From contig NC_013889.1 in the NCBI RefSeq assembly GCF_000025545.1, positions 489,501 to 553,500 of the forward strand: a stretch of 64,000 bases of DNA, written 5' to 3'. The position numbers and the translations under genes were made by a program. Every line of letters starts with the position of its first letter. The first letter of the stretch is position 1. This DNA is from Thioalkalivibrio sp. K90mix. GTDB lineage: Bacteria; Pseudomonadota; Gammaproteobacteria; Ectothiorhodospirales; Ectothiorhodospiraceae. Positions 8,966-16,579 of the stretch are shown here, piece by piece. A model generated the notes under the pieces. It saw only the letters and a program-made list of their open reading frames with translations, made no database searches and was not told the DNA's origin.

Positions 8966-9576
8966 CGTTGTCTCAGGATTTGGCGGTGGTCGGCGCGCGC
9001 CAGTGCGGCGAGGTAGGGCAGGAAACCCGCCCGGGGTTCATCGCGCAGGAGCCAGCGCCGTAATGGATATTCCAGCATGAACAGCGCCGCCAGGAACAGA
9101 TAGTTGATCCCATTTGCGAACAAGGCCCAGGTGGTGGTGGGCACCGCCACCGCCAGTATCGCCGACAGCAGGGCGAGTCCACCGCACAGCAGGGCCCAGA
9201 CGGCGGTCAGCCGCCGCGTATAGCGATGCACCGGCGTGCTGTCGGAGGCGCCCATGGCCAGCGCATACCGGGTGATCAGGGGGGTGGAGCCCGGACGCAG
9301 GGAGCGGGCAAACAGCCATGCCAGGGCCCCCTGAATAAGCACCGGTACTGCGTAGATCAGCCATTTCCCGGCCGGCTCGGCACCCAGAAGCAACACTAGC
9401 ACGGCCAGCACCAGGGCCATCACCGCTCGGCCGAGCACGGGCAGGACCGGCCAGGCGAGGACCAGGATGAGCAGCGCCAGCCAGGCCAGCGGCAGTCGCG
9501 GCAGCTCCAGGAAAATGCCCGCGATCACGGCCACCGGGTAGCCCAGGGCTACCGCGGCGGCGAGACGGGTACTCAC
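8962..9576 (-). CDS. COG4648-type integral membrane protein of aryl-polyene loci
   Basis: A 204-residue hydrophobic protein with about six predicted transmembrane segments (for example residues 7-25, 28-45, 50-65, 72-90, 125-148, 150-168). The C terminus is basic and cytoplasmic. It resembles the conserved membrane protein between the ACP and adenylation genes of aryl-polyene clusters. Its biochemical role is not established; membrane anchoring of the pigment machinery is a guess. GTG start overlaps the ACP stop (GTGA). Confidence 0.7.
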   Translation of the reverse strand: MSTRLAAAVALGYPVAVIAGIFLELPRLPLAWLALLILVLAWPVLPVLGRAVMALVLAVLVLLLGAEPAGKWLIYAVPVLIQGALAWLFARSLRPGSTPLITRYALAMGASDSTPVHRYTRRLTAVWALLCGGLALLSAILAVAVPTTTWALFANGINYLFLAALFMLEYPLRRWLLRDEPRAGFLPYLAALARADHRQILRQR

Positions 9577-9845
9577 GACGTGGCTCGGTGCGCCTCGATA
9601 TGGGCGGTCAGGGCCCGCAAGGATGCGAAGATCTGGCGATTGTTCTCGTCATCGGAGCGGATCTGCACGCCATAGGCCCGCGAGATGGCCAGTGCCAGTT
9701 CCAGCGCATCGATCGAGTCCAGCCCAAGGCCCTCGCGGAACAAGGGGGCCTCCGGCTCGATGTCCTCGGGGCTGACCTCTTCGAGATTCAGGCTGTCGAC
9801 GATCAGCCTGGCGACTTCCTGTTCCATTGCGGTTTGTGCTGCCAC
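9573..9845 (-). CDS. Acyl carrier protein, first gene of the pigment operon
   Basis: A 90-residue acyl carrier protein. The phosphopantetheine site is S44 in GLGLDSIDALEL, followed by an acidic recognition helix. GTG at 9845 is chosen because GGGGAG precedes it by about five bases; ATG at 9827 is an alternative. It would carry starter and growing polyene. Aryl-polyene systems normally use two ACPs; only one lies in the visible part, so a second may be past the left edge. The gene heads the operon behind a regulatory region rich in dyads. Confidence 0.88.
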   Translation of the reverse strand: MAAQTAMEQEVARLIVDSLNLEEVSPEDIEPEAPLFREGLGLDSIDALELALAISRAYGVQIRSDDENNRQIFASLRALTAHIEAHRATS

Positions 9846-9876
9846 GTCTCTCCCCTAAATAGCGACGGAATCCGAA

Positions 9877-9897
9877 AGCGTTTCCCGGGGAAACGCT
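9877..9897. promoter_or_regulatory. Perfect 21-bp dyad in the pigment-operon leader
   Basis: Arms AGCGTTTCCC and GGGAAACGCT are exact reverse complements around a single central G. The dyad lies 32 bp upstream of the ACP start. It could be a repressor or activator operator, or an mRNA hairpin near the ribosome-binding site. No adjacent regulator gene is present. Confidence 0.5.
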
Positions 9898-9910
9898 GAT
9901 TGTTCCCCTG

Positions 9911-9940
9911 GGGAGGTGCTGGGCGCGCCGTGCACCTCCC
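9911..9940. promoter_or_regulatory. Second stem-loop/dyad upstream of the pigment operon
   Basis: GGGAGGTGC and GCACCTCCC form perfect 9-bp arms with a 12-base spacer in the intergenic region between the divergent ACP and DUF218 genes (9846-10099). Neither gene ends here, so it is not a terminator for a visible gene. It is more likely regulatory. I see no convincing -35/-10 pair in this stretch. Confidence 0.35.
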
Positions 9941-10099
9941 GGCCCGGGGCCGATGATACGCAACCCCAGGGGGGCGTGGTACCCTCCAAATGCAGGGAAT
10001 ACGCGGTTTTGCGGGCGGGGCGGCAGAGTGGGTGCTCTCACGGGGGGCAGCCAGTCGACCGCCAGCGAATCGCCAGGGGGCAAGTATGGGGGGCGAGTC

Positions 10100-10774
10100 G
10101 TGATCGGCGGTCGGGTAGGACTGCGGCGCGTCGGGCCGGACGGGCTGCTGACCTTCGGGCTGTCCAATCTGGTCATTGTGCTGACGGCGGGACTTAGCTG
10201 GCTCGCGTTGTGGGGGCGTATGCATCTGTGGGTCCGGAGCCTGGACTGTCCGGGCCGAGCACCCTGGGTCATTGTCCTGGGGCAGCAGTTACAAGAGGGT
10301 TGCCCTGGACCGGGTTACCGGCTGCGCCTGTTGCGAACCCTGCGCCTGCTGCGGCGCGACCCGGAGGCCCGCGTTCTGCTGCTGGGCGGATACACATCGC
10401 CCGAAGGCCCCAGCGAGTCGGCCGCGGGTGCGGCCTTTCTGCGTCAGCGCGGCATCCCGGCCTCTCGCATCTTTTGTGAAGAGGACTCGCGGCACACCCT
10501 GGAGAATCTGCAAAACGCCCGCGACCTGCTCGTCCAGCGTACCGGCGGCCGCCTGCCGCGCTGTGTGCTCGTGACCAGTCGCTTTCACCTGCCCCGTGCG
10601 GTGGCCATCGCGCGCGGGGTGGGTCTCGAGGTCTGTCCCTGCCCTGCCGAGCGCTCGCCCCGGGTGCCACAGGTGCGTCTGGCGCGGGAAATCTGGATGC
10701 TGCACTGGTATCACACCGGACGACTGTTTGCCCGGTTAATCCGTCATCAGGGGATGCTCGACCGGATCAGCTAG
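10100..10774 (+). CDS. DUF218 (YdcF/SanA/ElyC-like) family protein
   Basis: A 224-residue protein with GTG start at 10100 behind a G-rich SD about six bases upstream. One N-terminal membrane helix (about residues 17-40) precedes a DUF218 domain: WVIVLGQQL, VLLLGGYTS, ESAAGAAFLRQRGI, EEDSRHTLENLQNA and CVLVTSRFHLPRA. The conserved T-x-E-N and S-x-x-H pattern is typical of this family, whose envelope members affect peptidoglycan or exopolysaccharide; the reaction is unknown. The gene is divergent from the pigment operon and convergent with valS. Confidence 0.75.
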   Translation: MIGGRVGLRRVGPDGLLTFGLSNLVIVLTAGLSWLALWGRMHLWVRSLDCPGRAPWVIVLGQQLQEGCPGPGYRLRLLRTLRLLRRDPEARVLLLGGYTSPEGPSESAAGAAFLRQRGIPASRIFCEEDSRHTLENLQNARDLLVQRTGGRLPRCVLVTSRFHLPRAVAIARGVGLEVCPCPAERSPRVPQVRLAREIWMLHWYHTGRLFARLIRHQGMLDRIS

Positions 10775-10810
10775 GCCTCCAATGCGGTGACCGTGCGGTG
10801 ACCGCCGCCG

Positions 10811-13588
10811 CTACATCGCGCGGATGCGTTCGCGCTGGGCGTCGAGCTGGTCGCGGGTGGCGTGCATCTCGGCGACGCGGTCGCGTTCCTTCTGCACGAC
10901 CTCGGCCGGGGCGCGGTCGACGAAGCTCTCGTTGGACAAGCGCTTTTCGCTCTGTTCGAGGTTCTTGTCGAGTTTGCCGATCTCCTTGTCCAGGCGCGCC
11001 AGCTCGGCGTCCTTGTCGATCAGCCCGGCCAGCGGGATCAGCAGCTGCATGTCGTCGACCAGGGCCATCGCGGATTCCGGGGCCTCGTCGGCGGCATCCA
11101 GCCAGGTGACGCTCTCGGGTTTCGCGAGGAATTCCAGCAGGCCGCGGTGGCGCGTGTAGCGCTCCTGGTCGGCCTCGCTCCAGTTCTTCACCAGCACCGG
11201 CAGCGGCTTGCCCGGGGCGATGTCCATCTCCGCGCGGATGCGGCGCAGCCCGGTGATGAAGTCCTTGACCCAGTCGAGCTCGGCGGTGGCGGTGGCATCA
11301 CGCGGGAAGCCGTCCTGTGCCGGCCAGCGGCACTGCACCAGGAACTCGACGTCGTCGCCGATTCCGGCGTGCGGCTTCACATTGGTCCAGATCGACTCGG
11401 TGATGAACGGCATCACCGGGTGCAGCAGGCGCAGCAGCGCCTCGAGCACGGTAACCAGGGTGTGGCGCGTCGCGCGCTTGACCGCGTCCGGGGTGGCCTC
11501 GTCGTTCAGCACCGGCTTGGTCAGCTCCAGGTACCAGTCGCAGTAGTCGTGCCAGGTGAACTCGTACAGCGTCTGCGCGGCGAGGTCGAAGCGGTAGGCG
11601 TCGAGCTGCTGGGTGGCGGTCGCGGCGGTGGTGGCCAGGCGGTCGAGGATCCAGCGATCGGCCAGGGTGCGGTGCTCCGCGGTGTCGGCGGCGGCCGAAC
11701 AGTCGTGGCCCTCGACGTTCATCAGCACGAAGCGCGAGGCGTTCCACAGCTTGTTGCAGAAGTTGCGGTAGCCCTCGATGCGCCCGAGGTCGAACTTGAT
11801 GTCGCGCCCGGTGGTGGCCAGCGCCGCCAGGGTAAAGCGCAGGGCATCGGTGCCGAAGGCGGGGAAGCCGTCGGGGAAGGCCTTGCGCGTGGACTTCTCG
11901 ATCTTCTTCGCCATCTGCGGCTGCATCAGGCCCTGGGTGCGCTTGGCGACCAGGTCGTCGGCGCTGATGCCGTCGATCAGGTCAATCGGGTCGATCACGT
12001 TGCCCTTGGACTTGGACATCTTCTGGCCTTCCGAGTCGCGGATCAGGCCGGTGACGTAGACCTCGCGGAAGGGCACATCCCCCATGAAGTGCTCGCCCAT
12101 CATGATCATGCGGGCGACCCAGAAGAAGATGATGTCGAAGCCGGTGACCAGCACGCTGGTCGGGTAGAAGTCGCGCAGTTCCGGCGTCTTCTCGGGCCAG
12201 CCGAGGGTGGAGAACGGCCACAGTGCGGAGGAGAACCAGGTGTCCAGCACGTCCTCGTCCTGTTCCAGCGCCACCTCGGCGCCCAGGCCGTGCTTCTCGC
12301 GCACCTCGTCCTCGGAACGCCCGACGTACACGTTGCCATCGGCGTCGTACCAGGCCGGGATGCGGTGGCCCCACCAGATCTGGCGCGAGATGCACCAGTC
12401 CTCGATGTTGCGCATCCACTCGAAGTAGGTCTTGGACCAGTTCTCCGGCACGAAGCGGATGCGGCCGTCCTCCACTGCCTTGATCGCCGGCTCGGCCAGC
12501 GGGCCGGCCTTCACATACCACTGGTCGGTCAGGTAGGGCTCGACCACGGTGCCGGAGCGGTCGCCGCGCGGGACCATCAGCTTGTGGTCGTCGATCTTCT
12601 CCAGCAGGCCTTCGGCCTCGAGGTCCGCGACCACCCGCTTGCGCGCCTCATAGCGGTCCAGGCCCTGATAGGCCTCGGGTACGTTTTCGTTCAGGCAGGC
12701 GTCGATGGTCAGGATGTTGATCACCGGCAGGTCGTGGCGCTGACCCATCGCGTAGTCGTTGAAGTCGTGCGCCGGGGTGATCTTCACGCAGCCGGAGCCG
12801 AACTCGGCCTCGACGTAGTCGTCGGCGATGATCGGGATCTCGCGCCCGACCAGCGGCAGCCGGATCGTCTTGCCGATCAGGTGGCGGTAGCGCTCGTCCT
12901 CCGGGTGCACCGCGACGGCGGTGTCGCCCAGCATGGTCTCCGGGCGCGTGGTGGCCACGGTCAGGTGCCCGGAGCCGTCCGCCAGCGGGTAGCGGAAGTG
13001 CCACAGGTGGCCGGACTCTTCCTCCGACAGGACCTCGAGGTCGGACAGCGCGGTGTGCAGCACCGGATCCCAGTTGACCAGGCGCTTGCCGCGGTAGATC
13101 AGGCCCTCGTCATGCAGGCGCACGAAGACCTCGCGCACCGCCTCGGACAGCCCGTCGTCCATGGTGAAGCGCTCGCGCGACCAGTCCACCGAATCGCCCA
13201 GCCGGCGCATCTGTCGGGTGATGGTGCCGCCGGATTCGTGTTTCCACTCCCATACGGCCTTCAGGAAGTCCTCGCGCCCGAGGTCGTGGCGGCTCTTGCC
13301 CTCCGCGGCCAACTGGCGCTCGACCACCATCTGGGTGGCGATCCCCGCATGGTCGGTGCCGCCCTGCCACAGCGTGCGGTCGCCATGCATGCGCCGGTAG
13401 CGGATCAGGGTGTCCATCAGGGTGTGCTGGAACGCATGCCCCATGTGCAGGGTGCCGGTGACGTTCGGCGGCGGCAGCAGGATGCAGTAGTTGGCCTCGC
13501 CCGACTCCGGCGGCGCGAAGATGTTCGCGGCCTCCCAGCGTTCGTACTGGGTCTGCTCGATGCTCTTGGGGTCGAAGCTCTTGTCCAT
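10811..13588 (-). CDS. valS: Valyl-tRNA synthetase
   Basis: A 925-residue class I aminoacyl-tRNA synthetase that charges tRNA-Val and edits misactivated threonine. The HIGH motif reads [13 protein letters not shown] (about residues 41-53) and KMSKS is in [14 protein letters not shown]. The editing domain and a C-terminal coiled coil ([20 protein letters not shown]) are present. ATG at 13588 gives the standard start [18 protein letters not shown] and the usual length. The open frame continues far upstream into the inverted-repeat block, but that extension has no ValRS similarity. Confidence 0.97.
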   Translation of the reverse strand: MDKSFDPKSIEQTQYERWEAANIFAPPESGEANYCILLPPPNVTGTLHMGHAFQHTLMDTLIRYRRMHGDRTLWQGGTDHAGIATQMVVERQLAAEGKSRHDLGREDFLKAVWEWKHESGGTITRQMRRLGDSVDWSRERFTMDDGLSEAVREVFVRLHDEGLIYRGKRLVNWDPVLHTALSDLEVLSEEESGHLWHFRYPLADGSGHLTVATTRPETMLGDTAVAVHPEDERYRHLIGKTIRLPLVGREIPIIADDYVEAEFGSGCVKITPAHDFNDYAMGQRHDLPVINILTIDACLNENVPEAYQGLDRYEARKRVVADLEAEGLLEKIDDHKLMVPRGDRSGTVVEPYLTDQWYVKAGPLAEPAIKAVEDGRIRFVPENWSKTYFEWMRNIEDWCISRQIWWGHRIPAWYDADGNVYVGRSEDEVREKHGLGAEVALEQDEDVLDTWFSSALWPFSTLGWPEKTPELRDFYPTSVLVTGFDIIFFWVARMIMMGEHFMGDVPFREVYVTGLIRDSEGQKMSKSKGNVIDPIDLIDGISADDLVAKRTQGLMQPQMAKKIEKSTRKAFPDGFPAFGTDALRFTLAALATTGRDIKFDLGRIEGYRNFCNKLWNASRFVLMNVEGHDCSAAADTAEHRTLADRWILDRLATTAATATQQLDAYRFDLAAQTLYEFTWHDYCDWYLELTKPVLNDEATPDAVKRATRHTLVTVLEALLRLLHPVMPFITESIWTNVKPHAGIGDDVEFLVQCRWPAQDGFPRDATATAELDWVKDFITGLRRIRAEMDIAPGKPLPVLVKNWSEADQERYTRHRGLLEFLAKPESVTWLDAADEAPESAMALVDDMQLLIPLAGLIDKDAELARLDKEIGKLDKNLEQSEKRLSNESFVDRAPAEVVQKERDRVAEMHATRDQLDAQRERIRAM

Positions 13589-13680
13589 GATCGCGGGCGC
13601 GCTCGGGTCGGAGTGTAGGGAAAGCCGCGCATTATAACGGCGCGGCGCGCTGGCCGCCCGGCGCATGCAGCGTGGGCCGG

Positions 13681-13996
13681 CTGTCTGCCGTGGAGGCTGG
13701 CCTTGGTTCGGCATCTGGTGTTTACGGTGGCTTCGTCTGGCCGCCTGCCACGCGCTCTTTCGCGAGCGCACCGCGAGGTACTTCTTTGCTCGTGCAAAGA
13801 AGTACCCAAGAAACACGCCCGACTGCCGCGACCCCGGCCCGCTGTGCGGGCCGGGGTTTCCCTCGCTCCGAGGCTTTTCGCGGGCGGCGCTGAACTCGCT
13901 GCGCCTTCGGCGCCGCTCAGACATCCAGCGCCTTTTCTCCCGCGAAAAGCCTCTCCACTCGGCGCGACGACAACGGGGAGGTAGGTCAAAACAACG
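13681..13996 (+). repeat. Left arm of a large imperfect inverted repeat
   Basis: This arm matches, in the same order and in reverse complement, the sequence at 14227-14520. Shared blocks include a 19-bp identity (13717-13735 with 14465-14483), a hairpin flanked by CCGCGAGG, a roughly 57-bp block beginning near 13884 (matching near 14283-14341), and AGGTCAAAAC at 13983-13992 (matching 14231-14240). Apparent ORFs in the arms are by-products of the repeat. The 1,005-bp gap 13589-14593 contains no gene I can support. Confidence 0.85.
13778..13805 (+). repeat. Perfect 11-bp hairpin in left repeat arm
   Basis: GTACTTCTTTG and CAAAGAAGTAC are exact complements around a six-base loop. The other arm has the equivalent hairpin with paired substitutions, so pairing is conserved while sequence differs. 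Confidence 0.75.
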
Positions 13997-14105
13997 GCTA
14001 TCCCAGCGATATAGCTCGTGGATGATGGCTAGATTTTCGGACATCTTCGGCACGCTCGGCCTGCGGCCGTTGCGCCCCGCACCCGCAGAGCGGGTGCCGG
14101 GGGGC

Positions 14106-14137
14106 GTAGGATGCGGATGAGCGGAGCGAATCGCATC
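14106..14137 (+). repeat. REP-like 32-bp element, copy 1
   Basis: A 32-bp sequence opening GTAGGATGCGGATGAG that pairs in inverted orientation with 14162-14193. It resembles short GTAGGGTGCGG-type intergenic repeats that I recall as common in proteobacteria; that family assignment is from memory. Confidence 0.65.
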
Positions 14138-14161
14138 AGGGTTTCGCACGGCGCGGGGAAC

Positions 14162-14193
14162 GGTGCGTTTCGCTGCGCTCAACCGCACCCTAC
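14162..14193 (-). repeat. REP-like 32-bp element, inverted copy 2
   Basis: The reverse complement opens GTAGGGTGCGGTTGAG and aligns base for base with copy 1, differing at about six of 32 positions. The two copies face each other across 24 bp inside the central spacer of the larger inverted repeat. Confidence 0.65.
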
Positions 14194-14226
14194 GGGGTGC
14201 GGGCTGGCTGCTGGTGTCTGGATACC

Positions 14227-14520
14227 GCCTGTTTTGACCTTCTCCTCCCGTATGGAGCCCCTCGCGGAGGGCGTGATGGGCCGGAAGAAGGCGCTGGATG
14301 TCTGAGCGGAGCCGCAGGCGTAGCGAGTTCAGCGCCGCCGGCCCAGCGCGTCCGGAGCGAGGTTCCCGGGCGAAATCCGGGTGCCCTTCTTTGGGTACTT
14401 TCTTGGGCAAGCAAGAAAGTACCTCGCGGCGCGCTGGCGAGTCAGCGCCAGGCAGTATGCGGACCGAAGCCACCGTAAACACCCAACGACGAACCAGGGC
14501 CAGCCACAGCAGGGCAGACG
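14227..14520 (-). repeat. Right arm of the large imperfect inverted repeat
   Basis: Inverted partner of 13681-13996, separated from it by a central spacer of about 230 bp. The arms differ by scattered substitutions and a divergent stretch between the hairpin and the block that begins near 13884. This indicates an old duplication or two insertions of one multicopy intergenic element in opposite orientation. Confidence 0.85.
14395..14422 (+). repeat. Perfect 11-bp hairpin in right repeat arm
   Basis: GTACTTTCTTG and CAAGAAAGTAC pair perfectly around six bases. Relative to the left-arm hairpin, each changed base has a compensating change on the other side of the stem. Confidence 0.75.
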
Positions 14521-14593
14521 GTTAGGCGTAACCACCTAAACATCGGGGCCCGAGCACGCCCAGCCTGAGAGCGTGAGAGCGTGAGAGCGTGGC

Positions 14594-15439
14594 TCAGGTG
14601 GTGGCGAGCTGGTCGAGCAGTGCGCGATAGCCGGTGCGGTAGTCGGGATAGCGCAGGCGATACCCGCTGGCACGCAGCCGCGCGTTGCGGCAGTGCTTGC
14701 CGCAGACCTCGCCGGCCGGCATCGGCGGCGTCCCCGGTGGATCGAGCTCCATCTCCTGCGCCAGCCAGCCGAGCAGTTCGTGGCGAAGGGCCGGTTCGTC
14801 ATCGACGCCCAGATAGAGGGGCTCGGGCTCGTCCAGGTGGAAGAGGTGGGTCAGCAGGCCCACGCAGTCCTCGCGGTGGATGCGGTTGGTCCAGACCGGT
14901 GCCTCGTGCTGACCGCGCACGCCCTCGCGCACCTTGCGCAGGTGGTATTCGCGCCCCGGCCCGTAGATGCCGCCAAAGCGCACGACCACGCCGGCAAACG
15001 GGCTGTCGGCCAGCAATTGCTCGGCCTCCAGCAGGCAACGCCCGGAGAAGCGGGTGGGCTCGGCCGGGCTGGTCTCGTCCACCCAGCGCCCGTCGTCGGC
15101 GCCGAAGACCGAGGTGCTGGAGACGAACACGATGCGGCGCGGGTGCTGGCGGGCCTGTTCCAGCGCGGCCAGGGTGTTGCACAGGCCGTCGACATAGGCG
15201 TGGCGGTACGCGGCCTCGGTGAACTCGCCCGGGGTGGCGATGAAATAGACGGTGTCCAGTGCCGGGGGCAGCGGCGGCAGGGCGTCCGCGCGGGCGAAGT
15301 CGCCGGCCAGCGGCTGGATCGGTTCCGGGATGCGTTCCGGCTGGCGGCGCAGGCCCCAGACCGTGTGGCCGGCTGCGGCGAGCTGTTCTCCGACGCCGCA
15401 GCCGAGATCGCCGCAGCCCAGGATCAGGATGTTGGCCAT
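14594..15439 (-). CDS. NAD-dependent epimerase/dehydratase family protein (extended SDR, YeeZ-like)
   Basis: A 281-residue atypical extended SDR. The N terminus NILILGCGDLGCGVGEQL is a Rossmann nucleotide loop; VFVSSTSVFGADDG and the VRFGGIYGPGR segment are typical of the family. The expected YxxxK is not preserved at the SSTSVFG site (the following SGRCLLEAE replaces it), as in several YeeZ-type proteins whose substrate is unknown. It is isolated: the inverted-repeat block lies downstream and a divergent YchJ gene upstream. No specific pathway can be assigned. Confidence 0.75.
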   Translation of the reverse strand: MANILILGCGDLGCGVGEQLAAAGHTVWGLRRQPERIPEPIQPLAGDFARADALPPLPPALDTVYFIATPGEFTEAAYRHAYVDGLCNTLAALEQARQHPRRIVFVSSTSVFGADDGRWVDETSPAEPTRFSGRCLLEAEQLLADSPFAGVVVRFGGIYGPGREYHLRKVREGVRGQHEAPVWTNRIHREDCVGLLTHLFHLDEPEPLYLGVDDEPALRHELLGWLAQEMELDPPGTPPMPAGEVCGKHCRNARLRASGYRLRYPDYRTGYRALLDQLATT

Positions 15440-15554
15440 GAATCAGCGTTTTGTTGGGTACTTTCGCAACCTAACGTTTCCACAGGTGAAAGACCAGCCC
15501 CGAATTGGGGGTTCGACCCGGGGCGATGGCTCGGGCATGCTGACGGGGGCTTCG

Positions 15555-15977
15555 ATGAGGGGGTATCACTTGGGCAAGGCCGGGCGCAGGAAGGGGGATG
15601 CGTGTGCTTGCGGGTCCGGGCGGAACCGGGCGGTCTGCTGCGGGCCGTATCTGGACGGCGCGGCGGCGGCTCCGACGGCGGAGGCGCTGATGCGCTCGCG
15701 CTATGCCGCCTTCGTGGAGGGGCGCGAGGACTATCTGCTGGCCACCTGGGCCGCCGCGACGCGACCGGAATCCCTGATGCTCGAGCCGGACCAGCGCTGG
15801 CTGGGTCTGGCGATCCGCGCGACCGGGGCCGGCGGGCCGGAGGATCAGGAGGGTTGGGTCGAGTTCGTCGCCCGCTCGCGGGTGCGCGGGCAGGGGGTGC
15901 GCCTGCACGAGCGCAGCCGTTTCCACCGCGAGGACGGGCGCTGGGTCTATGTCGACGGGGAGTTTCCGGGCGCATGA
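15555..15977 (+). CDS. YchJ family (UPF0225) SEC-C zinc-binding protein
   Basis: About 140 residues. The SEC-C motif is near the N terminus (CACGSGRNRAVCCGPYL, three zinc-ligand-type positions plus an adjacent cysteine), followed by the YchJ core LMRSRYAAFVEGREDYLLAT and a C-terminal HERSRFHREDGRWVYVDG beta segment. ATG at 15555 is chosen because GGGGG sits five to six bases upstream; ATG at 15537 is also possible. The function of YchJ proteins is unknown. It overlaps the DnaJ-related gene by ATGA, suggesting a two-gene unit. Confidence 0.8.
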   Translation: MRGYHLGKAGRRKGDACACGSGRNRAVCCGPYLDGAAAAPTAEALMRSRYAAFVEGREDYLLATWAAATRPESLMLEPDQRWLGLAIRATGAGGPEDQEGWVEFVARSRVRGQGVRLHERSRFHREDGRWVYVDGEFPGA

Positions 15978-16579
15978 TCGATGGGAATCGGCCAGCCGGT
16001 TCACCGGTGGATGCGGCATTGCTGGAGCGGGTGTTGGAGGCGGTGCGCGAATATCCGCGCGGATGTACGGAGCACGGGCTGATTGCGCAGCTGCGTGATC
16101 TGGACGTGGAACCGTTCGCGGCGGCGCGCCTGCAGGAGCCGTTGAGCCTGTTCCAGACCCACTTTGTGCTGTTCCACTGCCTGTACCGGCTGCGCGACCA
16201 GCTCGCGGGGCAGGGCGAGTGGCTGCGCATCCATTGTCTGGATATCGGGGTCGAGCCGTTACCGGTGGTGGATGCGGGATCAGGCCTGCCGGCGCGGGGT
16301 GATCCGTTGCGGGCCTACTACCTGGACCTGATGCGGCTGGAGAGGATGGATGCGGCCGCGGTGGAGGCGCTGCTGGGCGAGTTCTGGTCGCATCTGGCGC
16401 GGGATCAGCAGCGCGAACAGGCGCTCGAGGTGCTGGGGCTGGAAGATCCGGTCGATGCGGCGGCGATCCGCCAGCAGTATCGGCGCCTGGCCCAGCGTCA
16501 CCACCCCGACCGGGGCGGTGACACGGCCACCCTGCAGCGGATCAATGCGGCCCGCTGGGTACTGCTGGCGCAGGGGTAG
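15974..16579 (+). CDS. DnaJ-related protein with C-terminal J domain
   Basis: A 201-residue protein whose ATG overlaps the YchJ stop. Residues 1-140 resemble the N-terminal domain of DNA-J related proteins (LLERVLEAVREYP, LFQTHFVLFHCLYRL). Residues about 150-201 form a J domain with the HPD tripeptide in RHHPDRGGD that stimulates Hsp70 ATPase. It lacks G/F and zinc-finger regions, so it would be a specialised DnaK co-chaperone rather than DnaJ itself. Its stop abuts the stop of the convergent reductase gene. Confidence 0.78.
   Translation: MIDGNRPAGSPVDAALLERVLEAVREYPRGCTEHGLIAQLRDLDVEPFAAARLQEPLSLFQTHFVLFHCLYRLRDQLAGQGEWLRIHCLDIGVEPLPVVDAGSGLPARGDPLRAYYLDLMRLERMDAAAVEALLGEFWSHLARDQQREQALEVLGLEDPVDAAAIRQQYRRLAQRHHPDRGGDTATLQRINAARWVLLAQG

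Noticed and set aside
9846-10099. Terminators in the ACP/DUF218 intergenic region
   Set aside because: The two flanking genes diverge from this region, so neither needs a terminator there; the dyads are better treated as regulatory.
10862-13618. Long plus-strand ORF opposite valS (918 codons)
   Set aside because: It is antisense to a certain synthetase gene. High GC content makes such open frames common and the translation (repeated H, Q, G, V runs) is not protein-like.
14190-14414. Small hypothetical ORFs in the repeat arms (e.g. 14190-14414 minus, 14298-14525 plus)
   Set aside because: They arise in several frames of the repeated DNA, both arms give similar spurious peptides, and none has a ribosome-binding site or a conserved fold.
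13589-14482. Upstream extension of the valS reading frame (about 300 extra residues)
   Set aside because: The extension covers the inverted-repeat block, has low-complexity Arg/Ala/Pro sequence and no ValRS similarity. The methionine at 13588 gives a normal N terminus.
15500-15530. tRNA-like GGTTCGACCC sequence
   Set aside because: The flanking sequence lacks acceptor, D and anticodon arms that would fold as a tRNA.
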